Below are positions 22,815-32,680 of a stretch of 64,000 nucleotides of DNA, piece after piece. The notes below the pieces were generated by a model that saw only the letters and a program-made list of their open reading frames with translations, ran no database searches and was not told where the DNA came from. This DNA is from Micrasema longulum (Eukaryota; Arthropoda; Insecta; Trichoptera; Brachycentridae). Position 1 is the stretch's first letter. Each line of letters opens with the position of its first letter. The DNA is taken from NCBI GenBank assembly GCA_022494885.1, contig JAGVSM010002374.1, positions 310,001 through 374,000 of the forward strand, read 5' to 3'. A program made the translations under genes and the position numbers.

Positions 22815-23635
22815 ATGGGAGCAAAAATGGGTGAGTTGAAGCTGTTAATAGTCTTTTGTATGCTGATGATGCCGTGCTTCTTGCTCACAACAAAGAGGAA
22901 CTGCAATAAATTCTTGATAACAAAAGTCTACGATGTATGCGAGGAAAGCGATTTGCTGGTGAATGTCGATAAATTGAATGTGATGGTTTTTAAAAGAAAT
23001 TAAAGTATGACTTAATGTGAAATCACTGTGAATGGGGTTATACTAAAATAGGTAGAGAAATTTGCGTATCTGGGAAGTATGCTTACTAGGAATGGAATGA
23101 CTGAGAAAGATATTGAAAGGAAGGTGAGTGCCGGGGAACAGAGTGAAATCAACCTTGGCAAATACACATTTGTCGCAAGATGCAAAATTAGCAGTTCAAA
23201 ATGGTGTCCTGGTCCCGACCCTGATGTATAAGAGGGAAGTATTGATTTGGAAAAACAGGGAAGAAAGTAGGTTGAATGCTGTCAAAATGCGATCTCTCAG
23301 GCAAATGTTTGGTAAAACTATGTACGATAGATGCACAAATGTCGAAATCCGTACATTATCTAAGACTGAGATGAGCACAATCGACAAAACCAAGCGAATG
23401 TTGATGGATGAAGAAATAGAAGAAAACCGATAAAGACATGGCATGACCAAATCCAACAAATACTTGAAGATGGACATGTAAGAGTCGGAATAATCGGCGC
23501 ACGTGCCCGAGAAGATGAATGCATGTATAGGAAGTGAGATCGGTATGCAAAGATAGAGTGATATGGCGTTCTATCCTCTCTGCCCATCCTTACGGGGAAA
23601 CGGTTTGATGGTTTGTTGCTGTTGTTGTTGTTTCA
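22815..23635 (+). pseudogene. RTE-type LINE reverse transcriptase with palm remnant (copy 2)
   Basis: This is the longest RTE relic. Near 22853-22891 one frame reads LLYADDAVLLAHN, with the catalytic YADD at 22859-22870; it is separated from the flanking text by frame breaks. Then come KVYDVCEESDLLVNVDKLNV and, after a stop, AYLGSMLTRNGMTEKDIE (shifted from the FVYLGRM of copy 1), VLVPTLMY, SRLNAVKMRSLRQMFG and the TEMSTIDKT block. A stop at about 23433 and frame shifts break the terminal RACxRxxNVEEA and WRSILSAYPYG parts, which end at about 23600. The tail is (GTT)n at about 23615-23630. It is inactive and 5'-truncated. Confidence 0.9.
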
Positions 23636-23639
23636 GCTC

Positions 23640-24178
23640 ATATAAGACTGTAAATTTCTCGATCCTACCTAGATCCTTCCTTATGCAAATTGTTGTTGTC
23701 CTACCATCTTGTTAGTTTGTCACATTGTGTAAAAGTGTCACTCCGATAAGTCTTAAACTCTTAAAATCATATACTTGCCTCTGCATACATCTTACGAAGT
23801 GCAATTAGTGTTACATAAACAGCCTAAAATATACGTCTCATCAACATCTACACGATACCGGTATTTGTGCAGTTGTAAAAGTGAAATGCTTCATAAAAGA
23901 AACGAACGAAATAATTAAAAAATGATTAAACTTTCTATACAGTCCACAAAATCCCTGCTGTTTTCAGTGTATAAAGCCTCAAAGGTAATGTAAGCTGACC
24001 AAACAAGCGATATTGGTGACATAATAAAATTTCAACATTTCTTGTTAAAATTTTTACTTCTACATATTAGAAAAAAAAACTAGTGAGAAACATCTCGTCA
24101 TTCGAAAAATATATCGTTTATGAATTAATAACATTCTATAATTTTAATAAAAAATTTAAGACAGGCATTTTTCTGAAA
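23640..24178. other. Stretch without recognised feature
   Basis: Nothing recognised on either strand. Confidence 0.35.
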
Positions 24179-24181
24179 AAT

Positions 24182-24305
24182 CAGTCTTATAGGCAGGCAC
24201 CACTTCATTTTGAAATAGAAATCCTATGCCTACCCAGCGAGGAGTCGAATCCAGGACCTGAAGAATGGTAGACGAACGCGTCAACCACTACATAACGAGG
24301 CGGAC
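24182..24305 (-). mobile_element. tRNA-derived SINE, SINE B-like head
   Basis: The minus strand reads tccgcctcgttatgtagtgg, ttgacgcgttcgtctaccat and a B box in cctggattcgactcctcg. The head resembles SINE B but the body after it (gtaggcataggatttctat) does not match, so it may be a fourth family or a hybrid. Confidence 0.6.
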
Positions 24306-24859
24306 TTATCTCCACTCAAAAGTGGTATACTTGTATGTAACTTAATTAAGGCTATAATTACCTATGTACTGTTATTTTTAGTGGTAAAACTATCCTCTTA
24401 AAGAAAATATTGATCATTTTTGCATTAACATAACAAAAATGTCGCAACTTTTTGACAGCCATGAGTTATTTAATGATTTTCGTAAATATTGCAAATTTTC
24501 AAGGTTGTGACACATTTGAGTACAAAAACAATTTATTTTACGTGAAAAATGATCATTTTAGGTCTGTAAAAATGTACGAATAAACAAACTGTGGTTCATT
24601 TTGTTTTTTCGTACAATTTATTTATTATCATATCATATACCTAACATTATACATTTATTCAAAGTTGTTTTGACTGTCTCTTTTTTTAATTAATAATTTT
24701 AATGGTGTGTCACCTTAAAGGTGTTTTGCCAGTTGTTCCCAGTTTTCTGTTGCCAAATTTGACTGTTTAGCTACAATTTTTTTTTAGTGAAACCACTATT
24801 GGTTCTAGATGAAAACCCTTCCTATAAAAACCCACGATCTTTAAAACGGTTTTGGGTGT

Positions 24860-25027
24860 GTTGATTTTAATGATGTTAAAGAGCTGACAGATTATAAGCT
24901 CTAAAATGCCTAGACTTTAATTTTCCTTTTCCTAAAATGTTCTCCACCTCTGCTGTAACTTGTTAATCTCTATGGGGTGAAATATAGTATTTTGTCTTCA
25001 AACATTTGGACAAACTCGAAATATTGT
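24860..25027 (-). mobile_element. Family P fragment, decayed
   Basis: It carries tgatgttaaagagctgac, the mirrored core (ctaaaatgcctagact), ctgtaacttgttaat and the mirrored L end (acatttggacaaactcgaaa). It directly abuts a SINE B scrap. Confidence 0.7.
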
Positions 25028-25072
25028 CAGATGATCAGTCTTACGCTTCGGGTGCCAGCCCAGGGACTGTAA
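25028..25072 (-). mobile_element. SINE B scrap
   Basis: The segment gatgatcagtcttacgcttc, gggtgccagcccagggact matches the SINE B body on the minus strand. Confidence 0.6.
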
Positions 25073-25129
25073 ACTGAAAACTTAAAAAAAATAATTTATC
25101 AATGAATTACTTCTAATACAACTATCTAG

Positions 25130-26040
25130 CCATTTTCCTGTAACAGGGCAGAGATGATAGATTGCCAAACACGTCCTGGTTTCTTCCACTTTCGTCTGCT
25201 TTTAGCACGTCCAGACTTGTTTGGTTTGGTCATGCCACGTCTTTCTTAGCCGTCCTCGTCGTATGTCCCCATTCATTCGTTCTACATGCCCAAACCAGAT
25301 GACGCCATCTCCAAATTTTACCATAATTAGGAACTTCAGCCCTATGGGAAATTGGATACAATAGGATTTTTCTTGCGTGTGGTAAAAATAAGAGCATTAA
25401 ATTGTACCGCAAAGTTTCTTGAAAATGAACGAATAAAATAATTAAAAATATTTCAATGAAAACACTCTACTTTAAACGACGTCCTTGGTTCATATGAATC
25501 AACCAATGATATCAGAGCTGTGAAGGATATCCAGTTTGCTTACCATAAACGAACCAATCGGGAGAACTGACAGAGAAGAACCTCTGACGTCACACGCGGA
25601 GTTATTCCAGAAATACAAAACTTCAAAATATCATAGCGCTAAAAATACAATACGTAAAAAAAAAAAAGTTATCTTTTTTCAAACGATCACTGAACCAAAT
25701 TCAATTATAAACACCTCTCTCCCGCTTCCACTCCCACCAAGTTTACGATATGCCATTGTGTCTTTCTTCCTTTATAATAATTTTCTATGCATAAATATGT
25801 CTTTAAAAATGCCCATTGGGCGTATTTATAAATAAATAAAAAACACTGAATTTACTCATTATTATACTTGTCTCAGATTTGCACTCTTGCCTGATTTCAT
25901 CATTCGGAATCCTGTCATGCATTGATTTCCCACACATTTGTCTAAGAGATTGCATTTCGACCGCGGTTACTTTGCGTTCATCCCTCTTCTGCCAGTTTCA
26001 TGTTTTAATTCCACACATAAGTGTCAGAACTAAAATGCAT
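25130..26040 (-). pseudogene. RTE-type LINE relic split by an insertion (copy 4)
   Basis: The minus strand shows an upstream part at 25862-26040 (a KLAEEG, SNRGRNAIS, NVWEIN string, i.e. the ESRVNAVxMRSLR region in decayed form) and a downstream part at 25130-25335 (IWFGHVERMN-like string and TRTAKKDVA). About 526 bp of unrelated sequence separates two blocks that are adjacent in copy 3. The order and strand fit one element interrupted later. Confidence 0.7.
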
Positions 26041-26397
26041 GTACATTTTTTTATTAAAAAAATGTGTATAGTGCGCCGTTCATTTTAACATGGATTAATT
26101 CATTTAAAACATATCGACTAACGATAACCAATGATCAATGAAATGATTAGCATTTTTTCAAACAAATTATAGTAATTAATCGATGTATCTGCCATTAATC
26201 TTGACTGCCTTATTTCTTAAATTTAATGAAACGTCTCATGAAAATAATTTAAAAACAGTTCTGGTGTACTTGAAAATAGGTAAGAGATTGCTTCAAGCAA
26301 TTTATCGTTAAAACTTACGAAATAGTTAATGTTTAAGCGCAGTAGTGTCGAATATTACAGCAATTTATTATAAATGAAGTAATTTATTTAATATTTT
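26041..26397. other. Stretch without recognised feature
   Basis: Nothing recognised. Confidence 0.35.
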
Positions 26398-26542
26398 AAC
26401 AGAGATTGAGTGTCTTCGATGAGAGAATACGGAATTCAAGGAATTTGCAGGGCGTATGACCGATTGGTTGATTTTAGTGGTCGCTTATACAACGTGAAAC
26501 ATTTTCTATTCTGCCTATGTTCAAACATCTATATGTTGAAGT
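26398..26542 (-). mobile_element. Family P core fragment, old
   Basis: Core words survive in order: aacagagattgag, gcagggcgtatgacc, gtggtcgcttatacaacgtg, ttctgcctatgttcaaacat. Both ends are lost. Confidence 0.6.
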
Positions 26543-27367
26543 AATTATACTTAATATGTGTTTATGTTCATATACTATACACGAAGATATATCGGCGTAA
26601 ATTATCAGACATAATTTACCTAGATAAAATAATACATTTACTCCAAACTTAACTTTACAAATGAATTTTTCTGCACCAAGTAGAAGAACACAACATCTCC
26701 AAACATTTTTTTTGCCATTCTTTAAATCAAATATTGGTTACCACCTCCCCCCATCAAGAATTTAATGAACGTTAAAAATGTATTCCAAGTGGATGTATTT
26801 GAAAAATCTAGAGTCATTTAAAAATAAATTGTTAACCGTTATTATGGGTTACTTTGTGTTTGTTGCCAACTTTACTATATAAACAATTTTCTACAGTATA
26901 GAGTTCAGGATAGATTGGGTCTCGTGCGTTTTTTTTTATTTAGATTTAAATGTTTCAATATTTGCTATTGCATCTGTGTAAAGTTAAATTATTCGAAATT
27001 CTTGTAAATTAGTGTTTTTTTTTTCTTTTAAAGTTTGTAGAATAGTTGTTTTTTTAAGAATGTCATCAACCATGAACTGATAAACATTTCATTTTTTTAC
27101 GGAGGTAAATAAGAGCATTAGGACTATATAGTCTAGTACAGTGAACAGAAGTGAGAGGGAGTGATAGTATTTCCGCTGTCTAATTTTGAGACATATTATC
27201 TTGTTTTTTGTGACACGGAGAAAACTTGTAAAATAAAATATTTATGGTAAATATAAAAAAAATCCTTAAATATTAAAATAAAAAAAAAAATGTTTAAAAT
27301 TGACTCTGGTTTTCCAGGTAGGAATACATACGTTAGGATTAGGATGTATTTTTGTAAAAGATTAAAT
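26543..27367. other. AT-rich stretch without recognised feature
   Basis: Poly-T runs and chance frames only. Confidence 0.35.
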
Positions 27368-27380
27368 AAATTAATAATAC

Positions 27381-27520
27381 AATATTTGAGTTTGTCCAAA
27401 TGTTTTTAGACTGGAAATCAACCCTTCGTGAGACATAAAAAATAACAAATTACAACAGGTATGGAGAATACCCCCATATTCCCTTCTTTAAGGTATTCTC
27501 CATCCCTGTTGTAATTTGTA
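27381..27520 (+). mobile_element. Family P short copy (140 bp) with perfect 13-bp duplication
   Basis: It opens aatatttgagtttgtccaaa and ends ctgttgtaatttgta. Flanks aaattaataatac at 27368-27380 and 27521-27533 are identical. Inside, arms 27445-27472 (acaaattacaacaggtatgg...) and 27492-27519 are reverse complements in 27 of 28 positions. This copy shows that the L end, the 3' hairpin and little else suffice to define a mobile unit. Confidence 0.85.
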
Positions 27521-27533
27521 AAATTAATAATAC

Positions 27534-28276
27534 TTTTTTATCTGCTAAGATATCCCTCAAGCTCTTGTCTATTTATCTGCCTAACCTTTCTGAAACACAA
27601 ATATGTGATATTTTAATATTGCACGCTTCACACAATTATGAAATACTAAAGCCATTTAAAAACTTGTTTTCTTTTAAACAGTCACTATAAACACATATAA
27701 TTATTTCAATTGGTGTTATTTGTGCAACCTTGTTATTTGAAAATAGGTTGTTTATTATTATATAAATTTGATATATTTTGTAATTCAATTAACATTAATG
27801 GCCACGAATGTCGATATTTTATACAGTAGGAAACGGTGTTCAACTTGTAATACAAAACGCGTAATTTCGTCGTGATGGAACAACGACGGATGTGCAAAAA
27901 ATGCGTCATTGACTTTCTTTTATATTTGATCTTGAAAAGCTTTTTAAAAAGGTTTATATTCCAGGTTTGAAAAAATATACAGGTATGTATGCAACTAACC
28001 CAAATATCAAAGAATATACATGTCCTGTTTCTTAGAAACGATACAGCATTCAAAATAAATCAAGTTCCACAAAACAGGGCTGTGAGAGTGTTATAAAGGT
28101 GTGGTTTATATACAAAGATTGAATTTATGTTAGAAAAATTAATCGACTACCGATAAAAATAAATTAAATGGATTTAAAACGATTTATTGTATTTTTGAAA
28201 TCTATATGGGTATTGTGGAGAAATGTTTTCATACATAAATGTAAAAAAGAAATTAAATAAAAATACGTTGCTAGAA
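27534..28276. other. Stretch without recognised gene
   Basis: The minus-strand frame 27733-28053 (106 codons) has no recognisable domain and is AT-driven. Confidence 0.35.
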
Positions 28277-28279
28277 AAA

Positions 28280-28546
28280 CGCGACGTGTTTGGTCTTGGT
28301 TGTTGTGACGTCAAGATTTGTGCTAATGTTCTAAAAAAAAATCAATGGCCAAGAAAAAAAAAACATGAATCGTGACGTATTAGGGGCGTGGCCTATGGAA
28401 TTACCGTTTTTGCGGGAATTCGAAATTACAAATTTACTATTCTTATGCTACTAATAATTGACAAAAATTTATTTTTTGCTGGACCGTATTTCGTAGACCT
28501 TTATTACTTTAATAATGTAAAAAAAAGTGATATTTACCTATTTTGC
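28280..28546 (+). repeat. Family J repeat, copy 1
   Basis: Blocks gtgacgtcaagatttgtgct, gaatcgtgacgtattagggg, cgtggcctatggaat, gtttttgcgggaatt and then tttattactttaaa with gtgatatttaccta recur in the same order at 51990-52508, where a SINE B separates them. No coding content was seen. Confidence 0.65.
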
Positions 28547-28559
28547 TCAATACTCTGAC

Positions 28560-28778
28560 TTATTCAATGGTTGATACACGGACTGTTTCGTGGGCACACG
28601 ATGAAACGGCGTATACAATACAAGGATTTCCACAGTTATAGATCGCGAAGTGGAGGTGATTTCTAGCTTCCTGTAGTGAGACTGACTGGAACTCGAAACA
28701 ACCGAAACCATAAAGGTTTAACATGTTTATGAGTAGCCGGTAAGTCTCAGGGAAGCTTAAAGCATCTCCACCTTTCAA
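28560..28778 (-). other. GC-richer open frame of unknown meaning
   Basis: 72 codons are open on the minus strand (MKGGDALSFPETYRLLINML..., CFEFQSVSLQEARNHLH). The base composition differs from the flanks. I recognise no family; it may be an old transposon piece or a lone exon. Confidence 0.2.
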
Positions 28779-28886
28779 GCATGATGCTATTTGTGTATAA
28801 GGGATAGAGACAATTAATTTTTATATAATGTAGATTTTTAGATAAATTTAACATAGGTAGATTTAGTTGAATTATTATTTAAAATT

Positions 28887-29048
28887 ATTTCAACAGAGAG
28901 GGAAATTTTTTTTGAGAAAGGAATATGGAAGTCTAGGCATTTACAGGGCTTATGACCTGTCATTGGCTGGTTTAAGTGGCTAATTTACACACCGTGTAAC
29001 ATTCACCATTCTGCCCATGTTTAAACATCTACATTTCCTCAACTCTTC
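28887..29048 (-). mobile_element. Family P half copy
   Basis: It runs from tttcaacagagagggaaa through gtctaggcatttacaggg and gacctgtcattggctggttt to ctcaactcttcca, where a pogo-like 3' end begins. The mirrored half is missing. Confidence 0.75.
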
Positions 29049-29441
29049 CACAAAAACGCCACAGCTGCCGTTCGACATTATGCTATGATTCTGCAAGAAA
29101 GGAAACAACAGTCAAAGCAAATGAAATTGGACGCTTTTTTTAAAAAAAAGTGTGAGACTTTAATTTAGTACCGACGAACTGGTCAGTTAGTATTTATCAA
29201 TATCATTTATACATATCAAGAGATTATTTATTTTGTAAACGAATTTAAACTGTATTAATTAAATACATTTATAATTTATTTTGAATATATATACTCGTAG
29301 GATATGTATTAAATAAACATGTTAGATTGTTCTTAGAATTTCGACACGGAACCTAACCACACAGTTTGTGTTCATTTTACGCCGATTTTTTTTACGGCTG
29401 TCTCCCGGAACGAAACTCCGACGTAAAACGACGTTTTCCTG
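29049..29441 (+). pseudogene. pogo/Tigger-like transposase C-terminus and 3' end
   Basis: The frame 29049-29168 reads VRHYAMILQERKQQSKQ then MKLDAFFKKK and a stop. The string QMKLDAFF fits the PCNA-interacting box (Q-x-x-hydrophobic-x-x-aromatic-aromatic) that often ends pogo/Tigger and jerky-type transposases. After about 170 bp of AT-rich sequence, 29339-29441 (gacacggaacctaacc, cattttacgccgattttttt, ccgacgtaaaacgacgtttt, cctg) matches in inverse orientation the left end of the MITE at 62060-62539. I infer that both belong to one family. The catalytic DDD region is absent. Confidence 0.6.
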
Positions 29442-29448
29442 CATTCCC

Positions 29449-29632
29449 AATTGTTTGTATACAAGGCTGGATATAACGCCCTGAGAGTTATTTAGTTTGA
29501 AATTTATAACAGAAAGATTAAGCAGATTTGGGAAGGGAAAATGGAAGTCTAGGCATTAACAGGCTGTCTTTGGATACTTAAAGTGGCTACTTACTTAAAA
29601 ATGTTTTTTCCTCTCTGTGGCAATAAATTTCA
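29449..29632 (+). mobile_element. Family P compact copy, decayed
   Basis: The L segment (tttgtatacaaggctgg, aacgccctgagagttattta), core start (ggaagtctaggcattaacag) and mirrored 3' end (ttttcctctctgtggcaata) are present in order within about 185 bp. Confidence 0.6.
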
Positions 29633-29760
29633 CTGTGGATAACTCTATTGAGAGTGAAATCACAACACGCAATATACATACATTTTAGATTCATGTTTAA
29701 CCTTTTCGAGCCTGAATGTGAAAAAGTTTCGCGATTTCCTTAGTGTGACCGGGAATACCC

Positions 29761-30022
29761 CTAGAGTAATAATTCGCTCCGCTTAAAGAGAAGCCTTTAA
29801 GTTCTTTTGCGTAGAACAAAAGCGTTACATTTTTGGTTTGTTTTTAGTTTAACAGGAAATGTGTAACTGACGGATTCAGTTTGTGATTGAAATTCTTCAC
29901 CCGAGTACCCGCGGCCCGTTGTATTGCTGTAAACTGTAGCTAACTTCGTGCTTGATAATTATAGAATGATGTTTATCCGTATGGGCGACTCTATTAGCAG
30001 GTGGCATATTATTAATCTGAAG
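29761..30022 (+). mobile_element. 262-bp MITE of the P-like family, copy 1
   Basis: The left end ctagagtaataattcgctcc and right end attattaatctgaag form an imperfect inverted pair. Flanks gaataccc (29753-29760) and aaataccc (30023-30030) match 7 of 8. Copy 36090-36351 has the same length and shares most blocks (ttggtttgtttttagttta, gtgtaactgacg, gctgtaaactgtagctaa). The ends also match the element at 43598-44449, so this is read as its internally deleted derivative. Confidence 0.75.
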
Positions 30023-30030
30023 AAATACCC

Positions 30031-30592
30031 TAGCTTAAATAATATACATAGTGGTGTTGATAAAAATGTTTTGTAATATTTTTATTTTTCTGCAAAATTC
30101 ATAATTTTTTTTATAAAAGACTGTTGCTAGAGTATGCTGTTTGACTTCGCCCCACTCTCGCTGTGACACGTTGAACAGCACTGATCTAATATTGCGCCAC
30201 CCGTTAGCGTATAACAACTACGGGAGTTGGGAAGGAGAATGCATGTAAAATGTAAAACACGAAATCTGAATTTTTGTGGTTATGGTTGGAAAACAGTGAC
30301 CAAACAGCAAAAAGCACACGTGCAAACTCACCAACATATCAAATATTTTTAAACTATAGAGCGATGAATATAATGTTTGCTGTATGCACGGGGGAAATAA
30401 AAGACAAATGTGAATTATTTCCGAAAAAAAAACATACAAATATGTTTTAATAATTTGAATACATTTATATTACCATGGGGTAGGATTATGAAAAATATAA
30501 AATCAATATGATTATTAAAAAAAAGCTTTTGAAAAAATATGCTACCCTAGATGCTTAAGGAAGGGTTAACATAATAAATTATAATTAAAATG
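30031..30592. other. Stretch without recognised gene
   Basis: Two minus-strand frames (30035-30217, 30218-30439) have no family resemblance. Confidence 0.35.
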
Positions 30593-30595
30593 TTC

Positions 30596-30956
30596 TCCAT
30601 ATATATTAGTCTTGATGGGTGAAATCCAGTCCTTGTCTCCAAAAATAAGGATGTACTCAAAACATCATTGATTCCAATAGGTACAAGAAAATGTATGAAA
30701 ATTAAAAAATATTTTTATTGTCTAGTATGCAGGTAAAATAATTTATAAAGTGAATCTCACCCGCCTGAATAAAGGCTACAGCTCTTTGCTGCCACAGCAA
30801 TTAACAGATGGAAGAACTGACCAACATACGCAGATTGGTAAATATTACACAGCGGCCACTTAAACCAGCTGATGACAGGCCATAAGCCATGTAAATGCCT
30901 TGGCATCTACACTACATTCTCTAATATGTTCTTCATCTGTGTTGTAACATGTTAAT
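30596..30956 (-). mobile_element. Family P unit in shifted phase
   Basis: Here the mirrored L segment (gaaatccagtccttgtctcc, gtactcaaaacatc) stands at the left, followed by middle (gaatctcacccgcctgaata), core and 3' end (tgttgtaacatgttaat). In the copies at 6039 and 7447 the mirrored L stands at the right. The order is therefore a circular permutation of the same unit. Confidence 0.7.
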
Positions 30957-31441
30957 ATTGTGAGAGATATTGTTAAATTAAATATCGTAATCATTAACGT
31001 TTATGTAGGTATCGTGTAGCGATAAATAGTGATTTATGAGTTATTTTGCACTAAAAACATGTTTACTTTCGCTAACATGGTATCATTACTGAAATTATTT
31101 AAAAAAATTAATTTAGTATTCTCAAATGTTCCTATCTTACTAAATAGAAAGTTATAAGTTTCTAAGAACGTACATACTGTTTTTCGTTTTTTTTTTCAGA
31201 TAAAGTAATTAATTTGTATAAAGTTTGTTAGGTTAGGAACAGGTTTTAGGAAACCAAGATGATCATTTTTCCTTTTCGTTTCTGCTCGACCCTCCTACAT
31301 ACAAGAAAAATATTTCAAAACAAGCTTTTGGCTTAAATAAAATATAGATTTGATGAAATTAAAAAAAACACATTAGGTTTGAAAGTCGTCGAAGCGAGAA
31401 TCGTACTCCAAGATTGTTTATGAGACCGTTTATTATTTGAA

Positions 31442-32120
31442 CCGTCTCGTGGCCTAATAGTCAACGCATTTGCATACCATGCAAGAGGTCTTTGGTATTT
31501 CAAAGTCTGATCATCCCACCTTCATGTAAGAAAAATGATTCAAATGCGTTCCGATTGGTGTACCAATGCAGTTTTGTTTTTTTTTCTTTCTTAGTGGTGG
31601 GAGTCAGTGCTATGCAAGCTCCTGACGTCACTACGACTTGTGAAGATTTATTGTGATGGGTCCCCGTGAAAAGTTCTTACCCTTCAAGCCCAGGTCTATA
31701 AAGAGCCTGGCTACTGTGTGGAAGGCGAGAGTTCTTATTTTGTTAAATCTCCCCCTCCAAGCCCAGGTCCGTAAAGTATCGGGCTATTAGGTAAGGGGCG
31801 AGCTCTTCTAACATCTTCAGGTTAGACCAGTGGTCCCCCGAAGATAAGGCTCCTTTTATGATGTAAAGCATCGCATTCACATATAATGTGTATAGGTGTT
31901 TCCTCATCTAGAAAATTCGGAAAGGTTAATTCTAGCAAGGTGTTTGTTCAATCTGCAGTGCCCTATAAGGGCTCTGGTGATAACCCTCACTTGATTTTGG
32001 CTTAGCTTTATTAGGTCAAAAGCAAGACTTTGCGATTACTCTTTTATCATATTCTTCACATGGTGCTGACCAGTACTTGCCAATGCAGTACCCTATTCAC
32101 CAATATGTGTGAAAATGGAA
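31442..32120 (+). mobile_element. SINE B interrupted by a LINE fragment
   Basis: Head accgtctcgtggcctaatag and catgcaagaggtctt, then body to gattggtgtaccaatgcagt at 31572. After the insert the SINE resumes at 32080 with ccaatgcagtaccctattca and ends at gaaaatggaatgatcatgat. The repeated ccaatgcagt (31563-31572, 32080-32089) is the 10-bp duplication made by the LINE. Confidence 0.85.
31573..32079 (-). pseudogene. LINE (RNase H-bearing I/Jockey type) C-terminal fragment
   Basis: The minus strand encodes RALIGHCRLNKHLARI and, after a frame break, DEETPIHIICECDALHHKR. This is the conserved tail after the RNase H domain of I/Jockey-type LINEs (GHCRLNxHLxxxG ... EExETxxHxxCEC). The first two cysteines of the zinc-binding motif are lost with the deletion between the two blocks. 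The 3' end is A-rich (mirrored as the T-rich run at 31573-31595), which together with the 10-bp target duplication marks a 5'-truncated retrotransposition event. Confidence 0.85.
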
Positions 32121-32139
32121 TGATCATGATTATTTTTAA

Positions 32140-32680
32140 CTATGTATTTTTATTTTTTTATTACATCTTTTACTTTATTTTTTAACATGTTTTTTTTTCT
32201 CTTTCTACTCGGTATTTTGCTATGTTTTTTTTTAAATATGCTTTTTGCCATACACATACATAATTTTTTTATTATGAATTTAAATATGTTTCTTACTATG
32301 TATTTTGTTTTTATTTCGCATTTTACTGAGTTTCAAAATATTTTTATAAACATATTTATATATTTTAATGGTTTTTACTATGTTTTCACTACATTAATTT
32401 CTTTGTTTTTATTATGTTTTGCTACGATTTTTTTAAACTTTATTTTTACTATGTTTTTACTACATTTTAATTATATTTTTACTACATTTTTACTATGTTT
32501 TTACCACATTTTAACTTTGTTTTTACGACATTTTTAATATGTTTTTACTACATTTTTTACCATGTTTTTACTCCATTTTTTACCATGTTTTTACTCCATT
32601 TTTTACTTTGTTTTTCACTTTTTCTTGTATTTTTATAACTGTTTCTATATATTGATTACTGTTTTTTATATTTTTTTAAC
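32140..32680. repeat. T-rich degenerate minisatellite
   Basis: Variants of tttttactatgtttttacta and cattttttaccatgttttta repeat through the stretch, most regular at 32390-32620. The 131-codon open frame here (32142-32537) is only the T-rich repeat read as Phe/Leu/Ile and is not a gene. Confidence 0.85.

Noticed and set aside
32142..32537. 131-codon open frame, rich in F, L, I
   Set aside because: It is a T-rich minisatellite read in a frame that lacks TAA/TAG/TGA by composition. The peptide has no domain and follows the repeat unit.
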